From NCBI RefSeq assembly GCF_023656415.1, contig NZ_JAMOIL010000009.1, forward strand, positions 124,001 through 188,000: 64,000 bases of DNA, written 5' to 3'. Position numbers and translations under genes: made by a program. Shown one piece after another: positions 56,273 through 64,000 of the stretch (positions within the stretch are counted from its first letter, which is position 1; each line of letters starts with the position of its first letter). Source of the DNA: Nocardioides bruguierae. Lineage in GTDB: Bacteria; Actinomycetota; Actinomycetes; Propionibacteriales; Nocardioidaceae. The notes under the pieces are model-generated. The model made no database searches. It was not told the origin of the DNA and was given only the letters and a program-made list of their open reading frames with translations.

Positions 56273-57325
56273 TCAGAGGGTCTCGGTGTCGATGACCGCG
56301 CGGTAGCGGACCTGGCCGTGCACGACCTTGTCGTAGTACTCGTCGACCTGGTCGGCGGAGATGACCTCGACCGTCGCGGTGACGCCGTGCTCGGCGGCGA
56401 AGTCGATCATCTCCTGGGTCTCGGGCAGTCCGCCGATCATCGAGCCGGCCAGCGAGCGGCGGTTGACGAGCAGCGAGAACGCCGAGACCGACAGGTTCTC
56501 CTCGGGGGCGCCGACGTCGTGCAGCACGCCGCCGCGGTCGAGCAGACCCATGTAGGCGTCCAGCCCGATGTTCGCGCCGACGGTGTTGACGATGACGTCG
56601 AAGGAGCCGGCGAGGTCGGAGAAGACCGAGCCGTCCTCGGTGGCGTAGTAGTGCTTGGCGCCGAAGGAGAGGCCGTCCTCCTTCTTCGCGTCGGTGCGGG
56701 AGAAGACGGAGACCTCCGCGCCCATGGCGGCGGCCAGCTTCACGGCCACGTGGCCGAGGCCGCCGAGGCCGACGACGCCGACGCGGGTGCCCGGGCCCAC
56801 GTTGTGCTCCTTGAGCGGGTGGTAGGTGGTGATGCCGGCGCACAGCAGCGGGGTCACGGCGGCGTAGTCGGCCTCGGTGTAGGAGTCCGGGATCTTCACG
56901 GCGAAGTGGTCACGGACGACGACCTGGCCGCTGTAGCCGCCCTGGGTCACCTCGCCGTAGTAGTCCTCGACGCCGTAGGTGCCGATGCCGCCCTTGAGGC
57001 AGTACTGCTCCTCGCCGTCCTTGCAGGGGGCGCACTCCATGCAGGAGTCGACGAAGCAGCCCACGCCGACGACGTCGCCGACCTGGTGGGTGGTCACCTG
57101 GTCGCCGACCTCGACGACGGTGCCGAGGATCTCGTGGCCGGGGGTGAGCGGGAAGTGGGCGGTGCCCCACTCCTCACGCTTGGTGTGGATGTCGCTGTGG
57201 CAGATGCCCGCCCAGCGGATGTCGATGCGGACGTCGTCCGGGCGCAGGTCGCGGCGCTCCAGCTGGACGCGCTCGAAGGGCGCGTCGGCGGAGGCGGCGG
57301 CGAGTGCGGGAACGGTCACGGTCAT
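56273..57325 (-). CDS. Zinc-dependent NAD(P) alcohol dehydrogenase (AdhC/YahK, cinnamyl type)
   Basis: A 350-residue medium-chain dehydrogenase. Catalytic zinc: Cys in GICHSDIHTKREEWG, His/Glu in TPGHEILGTVVEVG; structural zinc: CMECAPCKDGEEQYC; cofactor fold: GVVGLGGLGHVAVKLA with SRTDAKKEDGLSFGA suggesting NADP preference. This is the cinnamyl-alcohol-dehydrogenase-like branch that reduces aldehydes broadly. ATG 57325. Monocistronic. Physiological substrate uncertain. Confidence 0.95.
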   Translation of the reverse strand: MTVTVPALAAASADAPFERVQLERRDLRPDDVRIDIRWAGICHSDIHTKREEWGTAHFPLTPGHEILGTVVEVGDQVTTHQVGDVVGVGCFVDSCMECAPCKDGEEQYCLKGGIGTYGVEDYYGEVTQGGYSGQVVVRDHFAVKIPDSYTEADYAAVTPLLCAGITTYHPLKEHNVGPGTRVGVVGLGGLGHVAVKLAAAMGAEVSVFSRTDAKKEDGLSFGAKHYYATEDGSVFSDLAGSFDVIVNTVGANIGLDAYMGLLDRGGVLHDVGAPEENLSVSAFSLLVNRRSLAGSMIGGLPETQEMIDFAAEHGVTATVEVISADQVDEYYDKVVHGQVRYRAVIDTETL

Positions 57326-57508
57326 GGGGAAGCTCTCCCAGGGGGTCGGGGTCGTGGTGGCACCACCAGCCTGCCCCGTTCTCGCAGCCGGACGGGTGAG
57401 GGGTCGGCCACAGGGCCCCGGCGGTCCCCGGCGCGGCTCCGGGCCGCCCCCGCGGGTCCGGGGCCGGTCCCGGGCGGACGGCTCCCACCCGTCTGGAAGG
57501 ATGGAGCC

Positions 57509-58633
57509 GTGAGCGACGCAACTCCGAGGCCGCCGCAGGTCGGGCTCGCGGCCTGGCTGATGATCCTGGGCTCGGTCGGCGTCGTCGTCGGCTCCTACGA
57601 GCGGGTCGCGGACCTGCGCTCACTGGAGAGCCGGGAGCAGGTCGCCGCGTGGGCCGCCTCCGAGCCGTGGAGCGACCTGGACGTCACCACCACCCAGCTG
57701 CTCGACGTGCTGCACTGGGCGACGATCGTGCTGGCGCTGTGCGCCGTGGTCACCGCCATCCTCGGGTGGCAGGTGCGGCAGGGCTCGCGCCCGGCGCGGC
57801 TGGTGGTCACCGTGCTGGCCGCCCCGATCTTCCTGCTCGGCCTGGTCTCGGGGAGCATCCTCACCTCGATCGTCGGCGCCGCCGCCGTGATGTTCTGGCT
57901 GCCGCCGGGCCGCTGGTGGTTCGACCCCGACAAGGCGCCGCCGGAGTGGGACGCCTCCACCGCCACGCTGCGCCGCCCCGAGCGCCCGGCCCCGCGCGCC
58001 GGCTCGCCGGTCCCCCCGTCCCCGCAGGCCCCCGGCTCCGGGTGGCCGCCCGCCGGCGGTGCCGGAGCCCCCGACGGCACGCCGCCCCCGCACCCGACCG
58101 CGTTCGGCGCGCCGCAGGCCGGGCCCGCGCCCGCGCAGCACCCCGGCGTCGTCACCGGCCGCCCCGGCCGGCCCTCCCCGGGGCGCAGGCCGCAGTCCGT
58201 GGTCTCGGCCTGCCTGCTCACCTGGGGCGTGGCCAGCATGATCGGCGTGGTGCTGCTGCTCTCGGGCGCCACCCTGCTGCTCACCGGCTCCGCCGAGGTC
58301 GACGCCGCCATCGACGACGCGCTCGCCCAGATGCAGGCCATCGACCCCGCCGCCGCGGAGGCGTTCGACCGCGGCACCCTGCTCACGCTCATGCTGGTGA
58401 TGATCGGCGGGCTCGTGCTGTGGTGCGTGGCGGCCGTCGTCCTCGCCGTGCTCACCTGGACCGGCCGCGAGTGGGCCCGCTGGATGCTGCTGGTCTCGGC
58501 CGCCCTGGCCGGCCTGTTCATGCTGCTGGGCGCCCTGGCCTCGCCGGTGCTCCTGCTGCCGGCCGGCGGCTGCCTGGTCACCGTGGTGCTGCTGGCCCGC
58601 GGGGACGTCAGCGCCTGGATGCGCGGGCAGTAG
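57509..58633 (+). CDS. Membrane protein with Pro-rich central linker
   Basis: A 374-residue protein from GTG 57509 (AAGGAT six bases upstream). The N-terminal half has about three membrane helices (GLAAWLMILGSVGVVVGSY, IVLALCAVVTAILGW, LGLVSGSILTSIVGAAAVMFWLPPG), a linker very rich in Pro/Gly/Ala (about residues 150-230), and the C-terminal half three or four more (SVVSACLLTWGVASMIGVVLLLS, LLTLMLVMIGGLVLWCVAAVV, MLLVSAALAGLFMLLGAL). The layout repeats a motif in each half, hinting at internal duplication. No known family; function unknown. Confidence 0.75.
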   Translation: MSDATPRPPQVGLAAWLMILGSVGVVVGSYERVADLRSLESREQVAAWAASEPWSDLDVTTTQLLDVLHWATIVLALCAVVTAILGWQVRQGSRPARLVVTVLAAPIFLLGLVSGSILTSIVGAAAVMFWLPPGRWWFDPDKAPPEWDASTATLRRPERPAPRAGSPVPPSPQAPGSGWPPAGGAGAPDGTPPPHPTAFGAPQAGPAPAQHPGVVTGRPGRPSPGRRPQSVVSACLLTWGVASMIGVVLLLSGATLLLTGSAEVDAAIDDALAQMQAIDPAAAEAFDRGTLLTLMLVMIGGLVLWCVAAVVLAVLTWTGREWARWMLLVSAALAGLFMLLGALASPVLLLPAGGCLVTVVLLARGDVSAWMRGQ

Positions 58634-58651
58634 CCACCCGGCCCCGGGCCC

Positions 58652-59845
58652 TCAGGCGTGCAGGTCGGCGGCGAGCAGCCGCTCGACGGCCTGTGTCAGC
58701 ACCTCGGGGCGCTTGCAGAACGTCCACCGCACCAGGTGCGTGCCGGCGTCGGAGTCGCCGAAGCCCTGCAACGGGATCGCCACGACCCCCGCGCGCTCCG
58801 GCAGGGCCCGGCAGAACGCCTCGCCGTCGGCCCACCCGAGGTGGGCGACGTCGGTGACGGCGAAGTAGGTGCCCTCCGGACGCGGCGGGGCAGCCCCCGG
58901 GGCCACCACCCCGGCCTGCACCAGGCCCGAGACCAGCAGGTCGCGGCGGCCCTGGAGGTCTCGGGCCAGCTCGCCGGGCCAGTGCGCGTGCTCGCGCAGC
59001 GCCACCTCGGCGGCCGGCTGGAGCGGTGCGCCGGAGGTGAAGGTGAGCCACTGCTTGGCCGCCAGCAGCGCACCGACCAGGTGCGCGGGGCCGGTCGCCC
59101 AGCCGATCTTCCAGCCGGTCAGCGAGAACGACTTGCCGAGGCTGGAGATGCTCAGCGTCCGCTCGGCCATCCCGGGGAAGGTGGCGGGCGGACGGTGCAC
59201 CCGGCCGTCGAGGGTGAGGTGCTCGTAGACCTCGTCCGTGATCACCAGCAGGTCGTGCTCCACGGCCAGCGCCGCGACGGCCTCCAGCTCGGCGTCGGTG
59301 AGCACCGTGCCGGTCGGGTTGTGCGGGGTGTTGAGCAGGATCGCGCGGGTGCGGTCGGTGACCGCGGCGCGCAGGGCCGCCACGTCCAGCCGGAAGTCGG
59401 GGGCCCGCAGGGTGACGGGGACCCGCACCGCGCCGGCCACCTGGAGCATCGCGACGTAGGAGTCGTACCAGGGCTCGAGGACGAGGACCTCGTCACCGGG
59501 CTCGACCAGGCCCAGGACGGCGGCCGCCACCGCCTCGGTGGCGCCGGTGGTCACCACGACCTCGGTGGCCGGGTCCAGCGTGATGCCGTAGCGCTCGCGC
59601 TGGTGCTCGGCGATCGCCGCGCGCAGCCCAGGCGTGCCGGGGCCGGGGGCGTACTGGTTGTGCCCGGCGGCGAGCGCGGCCCGGGCCGCCTCGACGACCT
59701 CGGCCGGCCCGTCGACGTCCGGGAACCCCTGGCCCAGGTTCACGGAGCCGGTGGCCACCGCCAGCGCGGAGTAGCTGCTGAAGACGGTGGGCGCGATGCC
59801 CGCCAGCCGTGCCGCCGTGGGAGGTCGCCCGCTGCTGCCCTGCAT
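58652..59845 (-). CDS. PLP-dependent class I/II aminotransferase (DapC/kynurenine-aminotransferase-like)
   Basis: A 397-residue fold-type I aminotransferase. ATG 59845 begins MQGSSGRPPTAARLAGIAPTVFSSYSALA, normal for the family. VNLGQGFPDVDGP is the substrate-lid start, VVTTGATEAVAAAVLGLVEPGDEV and NTPHNPTGTVL the PLP and arm contacts, ITDEVYEHLT the Asp/Tyr pair, SISSLGKSFSLTGWKIGWA the Schiff-base lysine, and HLVRWTFCKRPE the carboxylate-binding Arg. It resembles mycobacterial Rv0858c (DapC) and methionine/kynurenine aminotransferases; which substrate it uses is not decidable from sequence. Confidence 0.92.
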   Translation of the reverse strand: MQGSSGRPPTAARLAGIAPTVFSSYSALAVATGSVNLGQGFPDVDGPAEVVEAARAALAAGHNQYAPGPGTPGLRAAIAEHQRERYGITLDPATEVVVTTGATEAVAAAVLGLVEPGDEVLVLEPWYDSYVAMLQVAGAVRVPVTLRAPDFRLDVAALRAAVTDRTRAILLNTPHNPTGTVLTDAELEAVAALAVEHDLLVITDEVYEHLTLDGRVHRPPATFPGMAERTLSISSLGKSFSLTGWKIGWATGPAHLVGALLAAKQWLTFTSGAPLQPAAEVALREHAHWPGELARDLQGRRDLLVSGLVQAGVVAPGAAPPRPEGTYFAVTDVAHLGWADGEAFCRALPERAGVVAIPLQGFGDSDAGTHLVRWTFCKRPEVLTQAVERLLAADLHA

Positions 59846-59914
59846 GGCCCCACCGTAGGCGGCTGTGCCGGACGGCACGCGCACGTCTCGCGGGCACCGG
59901 GTTGAATAGCCCCC

Positions 59915-60469
59915 GTGCCTACCTCTGTGCCTGCCTCCGTGACCGACGAGAGCCTCGCCGCCGACATCGACGCCCGCTGCCGCCTGACCGGCACCTTCAC
60001 CCTCCGCTCGGGGCAGGTGGCCTCGGAGTACTTCGACAAGTACCTCTTCGAGTCCGACCCCGGCCTGCTGCGCCGCGTCGCGCTCCAGATGGTCGACCTG
60101 CTGCCGGAGGAGACCGAGCTCCTGGGCGGTCTGGAGCTGGGCGGCGTGCCGATCGCCACCGCCGTCTCCGGCCTCACCGACCTGCCCGCCCTCTTCGTGC
60201 GCAAGAAGGCCAAGGAGTACGGCACCTGCAAGCTCGCCGAGGGCCCCGACGTCGCCGGGAAGAAGATCACCCTCATCGAGGACGTCATCACCACCGGCGG
60301 TGCCGTGCGGGACGCCACGAACGCGCTGCGCGAGGCCGGCGCGATCGTCGAGGTCGTCGTCTGCGCGATCGACCGCAGCCCGGAGGGCACCAACCCCCTG
60401 GCCGACGTCGGCCTCGAGGTCCGCCCGGTGCTGACCAAGGCCCAGCTCGACGCCGTGAGCGGCCGGTGA
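59915..60469 (+). CDS. pyrE: Orotate phosphoribosyltransferase
   Basis: A 184-residue pyrimidine-biosynthesis enzyme converting orotate and PRPP to OMP. Motifs: CRLTGTFTLRSGQVASEYFDKYLF at the start, ALFVRKKAKEYGT (catalytic flexible loop) and ITLIEDVITTGGAVRDA (PRPP loop, about residues 119-133). GTG 59915 is used; TTGAAT lies seven bases upstream and no RBS is visible. Its stop overlaps the DUF368 gene start by 4 nt (GTGA), making the two translationally coupled. Confidence 0.95.
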   Translation: MPTSVPASVTDESLAADIDARCRLTGTFTLRSGQVASEYFDKYLFESDPGLLRRVALQMVDLLPEETELLGGLELGGVPIATAVSGLTDLPALFVRKKAKEYGTCKLAEGPDVAGKKITLIEDVITTGGAVRDATNALREAGAIVEVVVCAIDRSPEGTNPLADVGLEVRPVLTKAQLDAVSGR

Positions 60470-61434
60470 CCTCGGCGCCGGATGCCGTCGAGCAGGCGCC
60501 CCGCCGCTCGCGGGCGCTGCTGCCGCTGGACCTGGTCCGCGGCTTCCTCATCGGCATGGCAGAGCTCGTGCCCGGCGTCTCCGGCGGCACGGTCGCGCTG
60601 GTCACCGGCGTCTACGAGCAGCTCATCGGCTCCGCCTCGCACGCCGTCTCCGCGATCAAGCGGCTGGTGCTCGGCCCCGACCGGGTCGCCGGCTTCCGCA
60701 CCGAGGTCGCCCGCACCGACTGGTGGCTGGTCGTGCCCGTGCTGGTCGGCATGGCCGCCGCGGTGCTGACCGTCGCCGGGGTCATGGAGTCCTTCGTGAC
60801 CGGCCACCCCGAGCTGGCCCGCGGCCTGTTCTTCGGCCTGGTCGCCGTGAGCATCGTGGTGCCCCTGCGGATGCTCCCCCCGGCCGGACGACGGCACCCG
60901 GCCCTCGAGGTGGTGCTGGTGCTCGTCATGGCGGCCGTGGCCTTCGCGCTGGTCTCCCTGGCCGGTGGCTCGAGCGAGGCCGACCCGGCCCTGCCGGTGG
61001 TCTTCGTGGCCGCCGCGATCGCGATCTGCGCGCTGGTGGTGCCCGGGGTCTCCGGCTCGTTCTTCCTGCTCGCCGTCGGGCTCTACACCACGACGCTCAC
61101 CGCGGTGGACGAGCGCGACCTCGGCTACATCGCCGTCTTCGGGCTCGGTGCCGTCGTGGGCCTGGCGTCCTTCGTGCAGCTGCTGCGGTGGCTGCTGGAG
61201 CACCACCGGCGCACCACGCTGCTGGTGATGGCCGGGCTCATGATCGGCTCCCTGCGGGCGCTGTGGCCGTGGCAGACGGCCGAGGTCGCCGCGGACGGCG
61301 AGGCGCACGGCCCGGGGGCGCTCGTGGCGCCCTACGACCCGGTGCTGGGCCCCGTCCTGCTGGGTCTGCTCGGTGCCGTCGTCGTGGGCGTGCTGGTGCT
61401 GGTCGAGGAGGTCCGCGCGCGGCGCGCGGCCTGA
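60466..61434 (+). CDS. DUF368 membrane protein, predicted polyprenyl-phosphate transporter (PopT family)
   Basis: A 322-residue polytopic membrane protein of DUF368. The two inverted halves each carry the signature LVPGVSG: MAELVPGVSGGTVALVTGVYEQL near residue 32 and CALVVPGVSGSFFLLAVGLY near 190. DUF368 proteins (PopT) have been shown to translocate undecaprenyl phosphate, the lipid carrier of peptidoglycan and wall polymers, back across the membrane. GTG 60466 overlaps the pyrE stop. The convergent neighbour, 10 bp away, is a DedA protein, the other family with this activity. Confidence 0.92.
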   Translation: MTSAPDAVEQAPRRSRALLPLDLVRGFLIGMAELVPGVSGGTVALVTGVYEQLIGSASHAVSAIKRLVLGPDRVAGFRTEVARTDWWLVVPVLVGMAAAVLTVAGVMESFVTGHPELARGLFFGLVAVSIVVPLRMLPPAGRRHPALEVVLVLVMAAVAFALVSLAGGSSEADPALPVVFVAAAIAICALVVPGVSGSFFLLAVGLYTTTLTAVDERDLGYIAVFGLGAVVGLASFVQLLRWLLEHHRRTTLLVMAGLMIGSLRALWPWQTAEVAADGEAHGPGALVAPYDPVLGPVLLGLLGAVVVGVLVLVEEVRARRAA

Positions 61435-61444
61435 GTCCTGGCCG

Positions 61445-62209
61445 TCAGCGCGAGCAGCGCGCCAGCCGACGGCGGGGCGCGACGGCCTGCGCCGGCGTGG
61501 TCTGCTGGCCGGCGGGCTGCGCCGCCTCGTCCGCCTGCTCGCCGTCGGTGCGCCGGCGCTCGCGCAGCCACTGCACCAGCATGGGCACGAAGAAGACGGC
61601 CATCACCAGGATCATCAGCACGTCGAGGTTCTCCCCGAGCCACGGGATGCCGCCCAGGAAGTAGCCGAGCAGCGTCACGGCGCTGACCCACAGGGTGGCG
61701 CCGACCGCGCTCCACACGAGGAACACGCGGCGACGCATCTGCGTGGCACCGGCGACGACGGTGATGTAGGTGCGCACGAAGGCGATGAAGCGGCCGCCGA
61801 CGAGCGCGACGGGGCCGTGGTCGTCGAAGAACTGCTGGGTGCGGTCGAACTGCGTGCGGGAGAGGAAACGGCTGTCGCGCTGGTACAGGGGCGGCCCGAT
61901 CCGGCGGCCGATCTCGTAGCCCGCCACGTTGCCGAGGAAGGCCGAGAGCGACAGCAGGGCCGCGGCGAGGACGACCTCGACCGCCTCGGTGCCGGGGAAC
62001 AGGTCGAAGTGGCCGGCCGAGACGAAGATGCCGAAGCTGAACAGCAGCGTGTCGCCCGGCAGGAACGGGAACAGCAGCCCGCACTCGACGAACACGACGA
62101 CGAGGCCCACCCAGAACAGGGCCGGCCCGAGCAGGTCGAGCCAGTAGGAGGCGTCGAGGAAGTCCATCCCCAGCAGCATCGGCGTGACGACCGTCAGACT
62201 CCCCAGCAC
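61445..62209 (-). CDS. DedA-family membrane protein (UptA-like)
   Basis: A 254-residue DedA/VTT-fold protein. Seen: VVFVECGLLFPFLPGDTLLFSFG (re-entrant loop with the conserved Glu and FPFLPGD), LGNVAGYEIGRRIG, FFDDHGPVALVGGRFIAFVRTYITVVAGA (conserved G-R-F-x(3)-R-T), and two more helices. The C-terminus is a basic tail (VAPRRRLARCSR). DedA proteins include UptA, an undecaprenyl-phosphate transporter. GTG 62209 is used; internal ATGs at 62179 and 62167 are possible starts. It converges on the DUF368 gene. Confidence 0.92.
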   Translation of the reverse strand: MLGSLTVVTPMLLGMDFLDASYWLDLLGPALFWVGLVVVFVECGLLFPFLPGDTLLFSFGIFVSAGHFDLFPGTEAVEVVLAAALLSLSAFLGNVAGYEIGRRIGPPLYQRDSRFLSRTQFDRTQQFFDDHGPVALVGGRFIAFVRTYITVVAGATQMRRRVFLVWSAVGATLWVSAVTLLGYFLGGIPWLGENLDVLMILVMAVFFVPMLVQWLRERRRTDGEQADEAAQPAGQQTTPAQAVAPRRRLARCSR

Positions 62210-62350
62210 ACCACCAGGCTACGCAGCCTCACTACGCTGCCACCTGTGCGGGACCAGGACGTGGAGGCCGGGGATGGAGTCGCTCACATCGGCGCTCCCA
62301 GGGAATATTCAGGGACGGTCGAGGAACCTGAGCGGGCTCCTTACGACCCC

Positions 62351-63022
62351 ATGCCGCACGGGCAGCCCGTGGTCGGCGTCGGGCCCTGGGAGGGGCCCTG
62401 GCCGGAGGGCCCGCAGTGGGACCCGGCGCTGCTCGCCGGCGGCGACCGCCGCAACGTCGTCGACCGCTACCGGTACTGGAGCCTGGAGGCGATCCGGGCC
62501 GACCTCGACACCCGACGGCACGACTTCCACGTGGCCATCGAGAACTGGCAGCACGACTTCAACATCGGCACGGTCGTGCGCAGCGCCAACGCCTTCCTCG
62601 CCGCCGAGGTGCACGTGGTCGGCAACCGGCGGTGGAACCGCCGGGGCGCGATGGTGACCGACCGCTACCAGCACCTGCTCCACCACGCCGACGTGCCGGC
62701 GCTCGCCGAGCACCTGCACGCCCAGGGCGTGGTGCTGTGGGGCGTGGACAACCTGCCCGGCTCGGTGCCGCTGGAGACCGCGGTGCTGCCGCGGCGGGTG
62801 TGCTTCCTCTTCGGCCAGGAGGGTCCGGGGCTCTCCGACCGGGCCCGCGAGGCGTGCGACGCCACCTTCTCGATCGCGCAGTTCGGCTCGACCCGCTCGA
62901 TCAACGCCTCGGCGGCCGCGGCCATCGCGATGCACGGCTGGGTCGTGCAGCACGCCGACCTCGCCGCCGGCACCACGTGGCGCGGCGGCGAGGCCGGGGC
63001 TCAGCGCGAGAGCCGGGAGTAG
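62351..63022 (+). CDS. SpoU/TrmH-family RNA methyltransferase
   Basis: A 223-residue SPOUT 2'-O-methyltransferase. LLAGGDRRNVVDRYRYWSLEAIRADLDTRRHDFHVAIENW is the actinobacterial form; FNIGTVVRSANAF (motif 1, with N and R), VCFLFGQEGPGLSD (motif 2) and QFGSTRSINASAAAAIAMHGW (motif 3, trefoil-knot cofactor site) complete the fold. ATG 62351 is preferred because sequence before it has poor G/C third-position bias, but GTG 62246, seven bases after TACGCT, gives an in-frame 258-residue alternative. The end overlaps the opposite gene by 22 bp. Target RNA unknown. Confidence 0.9.
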   Translation: MPHGQPVVGVGPWEGPWPEGPQWDPALLAGGDRRNVVDRYRYWSLEAIRADLDTRRHDFHVAIENWQHDFNIGTVVRSANAFLAAEVHVVGNRRWNRRGAMVTDRYQHLLHHADVPALAEHLHAQGVVLWGVDNLPGSVPLETAVLPRRVCFLFGQEGPGLSDRAREACDATFSIAQFGSTRSINASAAAAIAMHGWVVQHADLAAGTTWRGGEAGAQRESRE

Positions 63023-63753
63023 CAGAGCACCACGCGGCTGCGGGCGGTGACCGCCTGCGAGGAGTAGATCCAGTCGTCGGTGCTGGTCAGCGCGGGGCAG
63101 CGGTCCACGGCGCGCGCCCGGACCTGGCGCTGGGCCTTGGCGGTGCGCTTGCTCAGCTTCTTGGCGACGAAGGTGCCGGTGCCGCGGTAGGCGTGCGTCC
63201 GGTCGCACAGCGTGTAGAGGTACTCGGAGGTGACGCAGCGGGTCACGGAGCGGCGCGTGCGGCGCGAGACGTTGCTCGAGGTCACCTTCACGAGCTTCTC
63301 GGGCAGCTGGGCGAGGGCCTCGCCCGTGCCCTGGAGGGCGAGGTCGCAGCGGTACCAGCGGGCGCCGCGGGCGCGCTGCGCCGCGGTCGGCCAGAAGATG
63401 AGCGGCAGGTACATGGTCCGGTAGGAGACCCGGGGGTCGTCGGTGGTCCACGGGTCCGCGGCGGTGGCGCAGCGGCGCGCGATGGCGTGCGCGACCGCGT
63501 CGGTGTCGTCCCAGTCCGTGTCGGCGTCGAGCAGGCCCGTCCTCAGGACGACGGCCTGGTGACCCTTGGAGCACGCCACCGGGTCGACGGGCACGCTCGC
63601 CCGCTGGACCTGCTTCCACGTCAGCTTGTAGCAGTCACCCACCTGGGGCGCGCCCTTCCAGGCGCCGGCCGCGGTGGCGGGTGCCGACGTGGCGGCGAGC
63701 AGGACGAGCGGGCCGAGCAGCAGGGCGAGCAGCGACAGACCGAGACGGTGCAT
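63001..63753 (-). CDS. Secreted septum-formation-like Cys-rich protein
   Basis: A 250-residue exported protein: MHRLGLSLLALLLGPLVLLAAT with cleavage near TAAGAWKG. The mature part has about eight cysteines (DCYKL, ACSKGH, RCATA, RCDLAL, RCVTSEYLYTLCDRTH, RCPAL, LCYSR) spaced like septum-formation domain proteins, and a basic KKLSKRTAKAQRQVRARAV segment. GGAAGAGGACCC precedes ATG 63753. Its 3' end overlaps the convergent methyltransferase by 22 bp. Envelope function inferred from export only. Confidence 0.8.
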   Translation of the reverse strand: MHRLGLSLLALLLGPLVLLAATSAPATAAGAWKGAPQVGDCYKLTWKQVQRASVPVDPVACSKGHQAVVLRTGLLDADTDWDDTDAVAHAIARRCATAADPWTTDDPRVSYRTMYLPLIFWPTAAQRARGARWYRCDLALQGTGEALAQLPEKLVKVTSSNVSRRTRRSVTRCVTSEYLYTLCDRTHAYRGTGTFVAKKLSKRTAKAQRQVRARAVDRCPALTSTDDWIYSSQAVTARSRVVLCYSRLSR

Positions 63754-63904
63754 GGGTCCTCTTCCGGGAGGCGACGACGGGGACGGCCGTGGCCCGTGCG
63801 GGCGCGGCGCGCGCGGCATCCTAGGCAGCCCGAGCAGCGCGTGTCCGGCGAACGGACGTACTGCGACGGGCCCCACCACACCTGCGGGGGTGGGTGCGGC
63901 CGGG

Positions 63905-64000
63905 TCAGTCGGTGGCGTCGCGCCAGACCGAGCCGCGCACCTCGGCCACGGTGCGGCGGTGCACGACCTCCAGCAGCGCCTCGCGTGCCGGCAGGTCGGC
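63905..64000 (-). CDS. C-terminal fragment of a gene leaving the window
   Basis: On the minus strand the last 31 codons of a frame end at TGA 63905-63907, reading ADLPAREALLEVVHRRTVAE and ending RDATD, with strong G/C third-position bias. The 3' end lies about 150 bp before the secreted-protein start. Too short to identify. Confidence 0.6.
   Translation of the reverse strand, partial: ADLPAREALLEVVHRRTVAEVRGSVWRDATD

Overview
The window is a high-GC actinobacterial chromosome segment. The gene complement (HspR-controlled dnaK operon, DtxR-type iron box, bifunctional-type Dcd, IspQ/Rv0338c-like Fe-S protein, FadE5-like acyl-CoA dehydrogenase, many leaderless genes) fits the Propionibacteriales, most likely Nocardioides or a close relative. 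That assignment is inference from protein style and gene content; no rRNA or marker phylogeny is available here. No phage, insertion sequence or CRISPR array was seen. The DNA looks like core chromosome with one possible tRNA-associated integration scar.

Layout. 1-5.5 kb: histidine-utilisation operon hutU / M20 amidohydrolase / hutF / hutI. The M20 enzyme sits where an N-formylglutamate hydrolase is expected. 5.5-7.1 kb: divergent LysE/ArgO exporter and LysG/ArgP regulator. 7.2-12.3 kb: FadE5-like acyl-CoA dehydrogenase, Rrf2 regulator with a perfect 21-bp palindrome, a degenerate sulfotransferase-like protein, a DUF2461 protein and a small unknown. 12.3-13 kb: a gene-poor block ending in tRNA-Gly(CCC), with a 41-bp copy of the tRNA 3' half beside it. 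13-17.3 kb: SGNH hydrolase and dcd from a shared promoter, an iron-boxed siderophore-interacting protein, a DUF4097 protein and a ribbon-helix-helix regulator. 17.3-19.6 kb: two arrays of 11-bp repeats between that regulator and a sodium:solute symporter with a small membrane partner. 19.6-25.6 kb: an ArgS of the E. coli sequence type and a large membrane Fe-S oxidoreductase with a repetitive acidic tail. 25.7-29.9 kb: IclR-EamA pair, a secreted protein, dtd. 30-33.3 kb: RDD membrane protein with 17 nonapeptide repeats, and two CitE/HpcH-type CoA-ester lyases. 33.4-39.7 kb: DUF1992, small membrane proteins, a nitroreductase-peptidase-MFS operon, DUF1801, GNAT. 39.8-47.2 kb: secreted M1 peptidase, lysine-rich anchored protein, an MFS gene broken by an in-frame TGA, aldo/keto reductase, racemase/LysR pair, Nudix, GNAT. 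47.2-56.2 kb: heat-shock block dnaK-grpE-dnaJ-hspR, a REC-histidine kinase protein, and clpB. 56.2-64 kb: alcohol dehydrogenase, membrane protein, aminotransferase, pyrE, DUF368, DedA, TrmH-type methyltransferase, a secreted Cys-rich protein and a truncated gene.

How the genes work together. The clearest modules are histidine catabolism to glutamate, basic amino-acid export, and the HspR regulon, where HAIR operators stand before both dnaK and clpB. A fourth is a repeat-array-controlled RHH/symporter region. DUF368 and DedA proteins, the two families shown to recycle undecaprenyl phosphate, lie next to each other convergently. The most unusual protein architectures are the SLFD-repeat tail of the Fe-S protein and the nonapeptide array of the RDD protein. 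A recurrent regulatory style is the leaderless start: a TANNNT-like hexamer 6-8 nt before the start codon, without a Shine-Dalgarno sequence.
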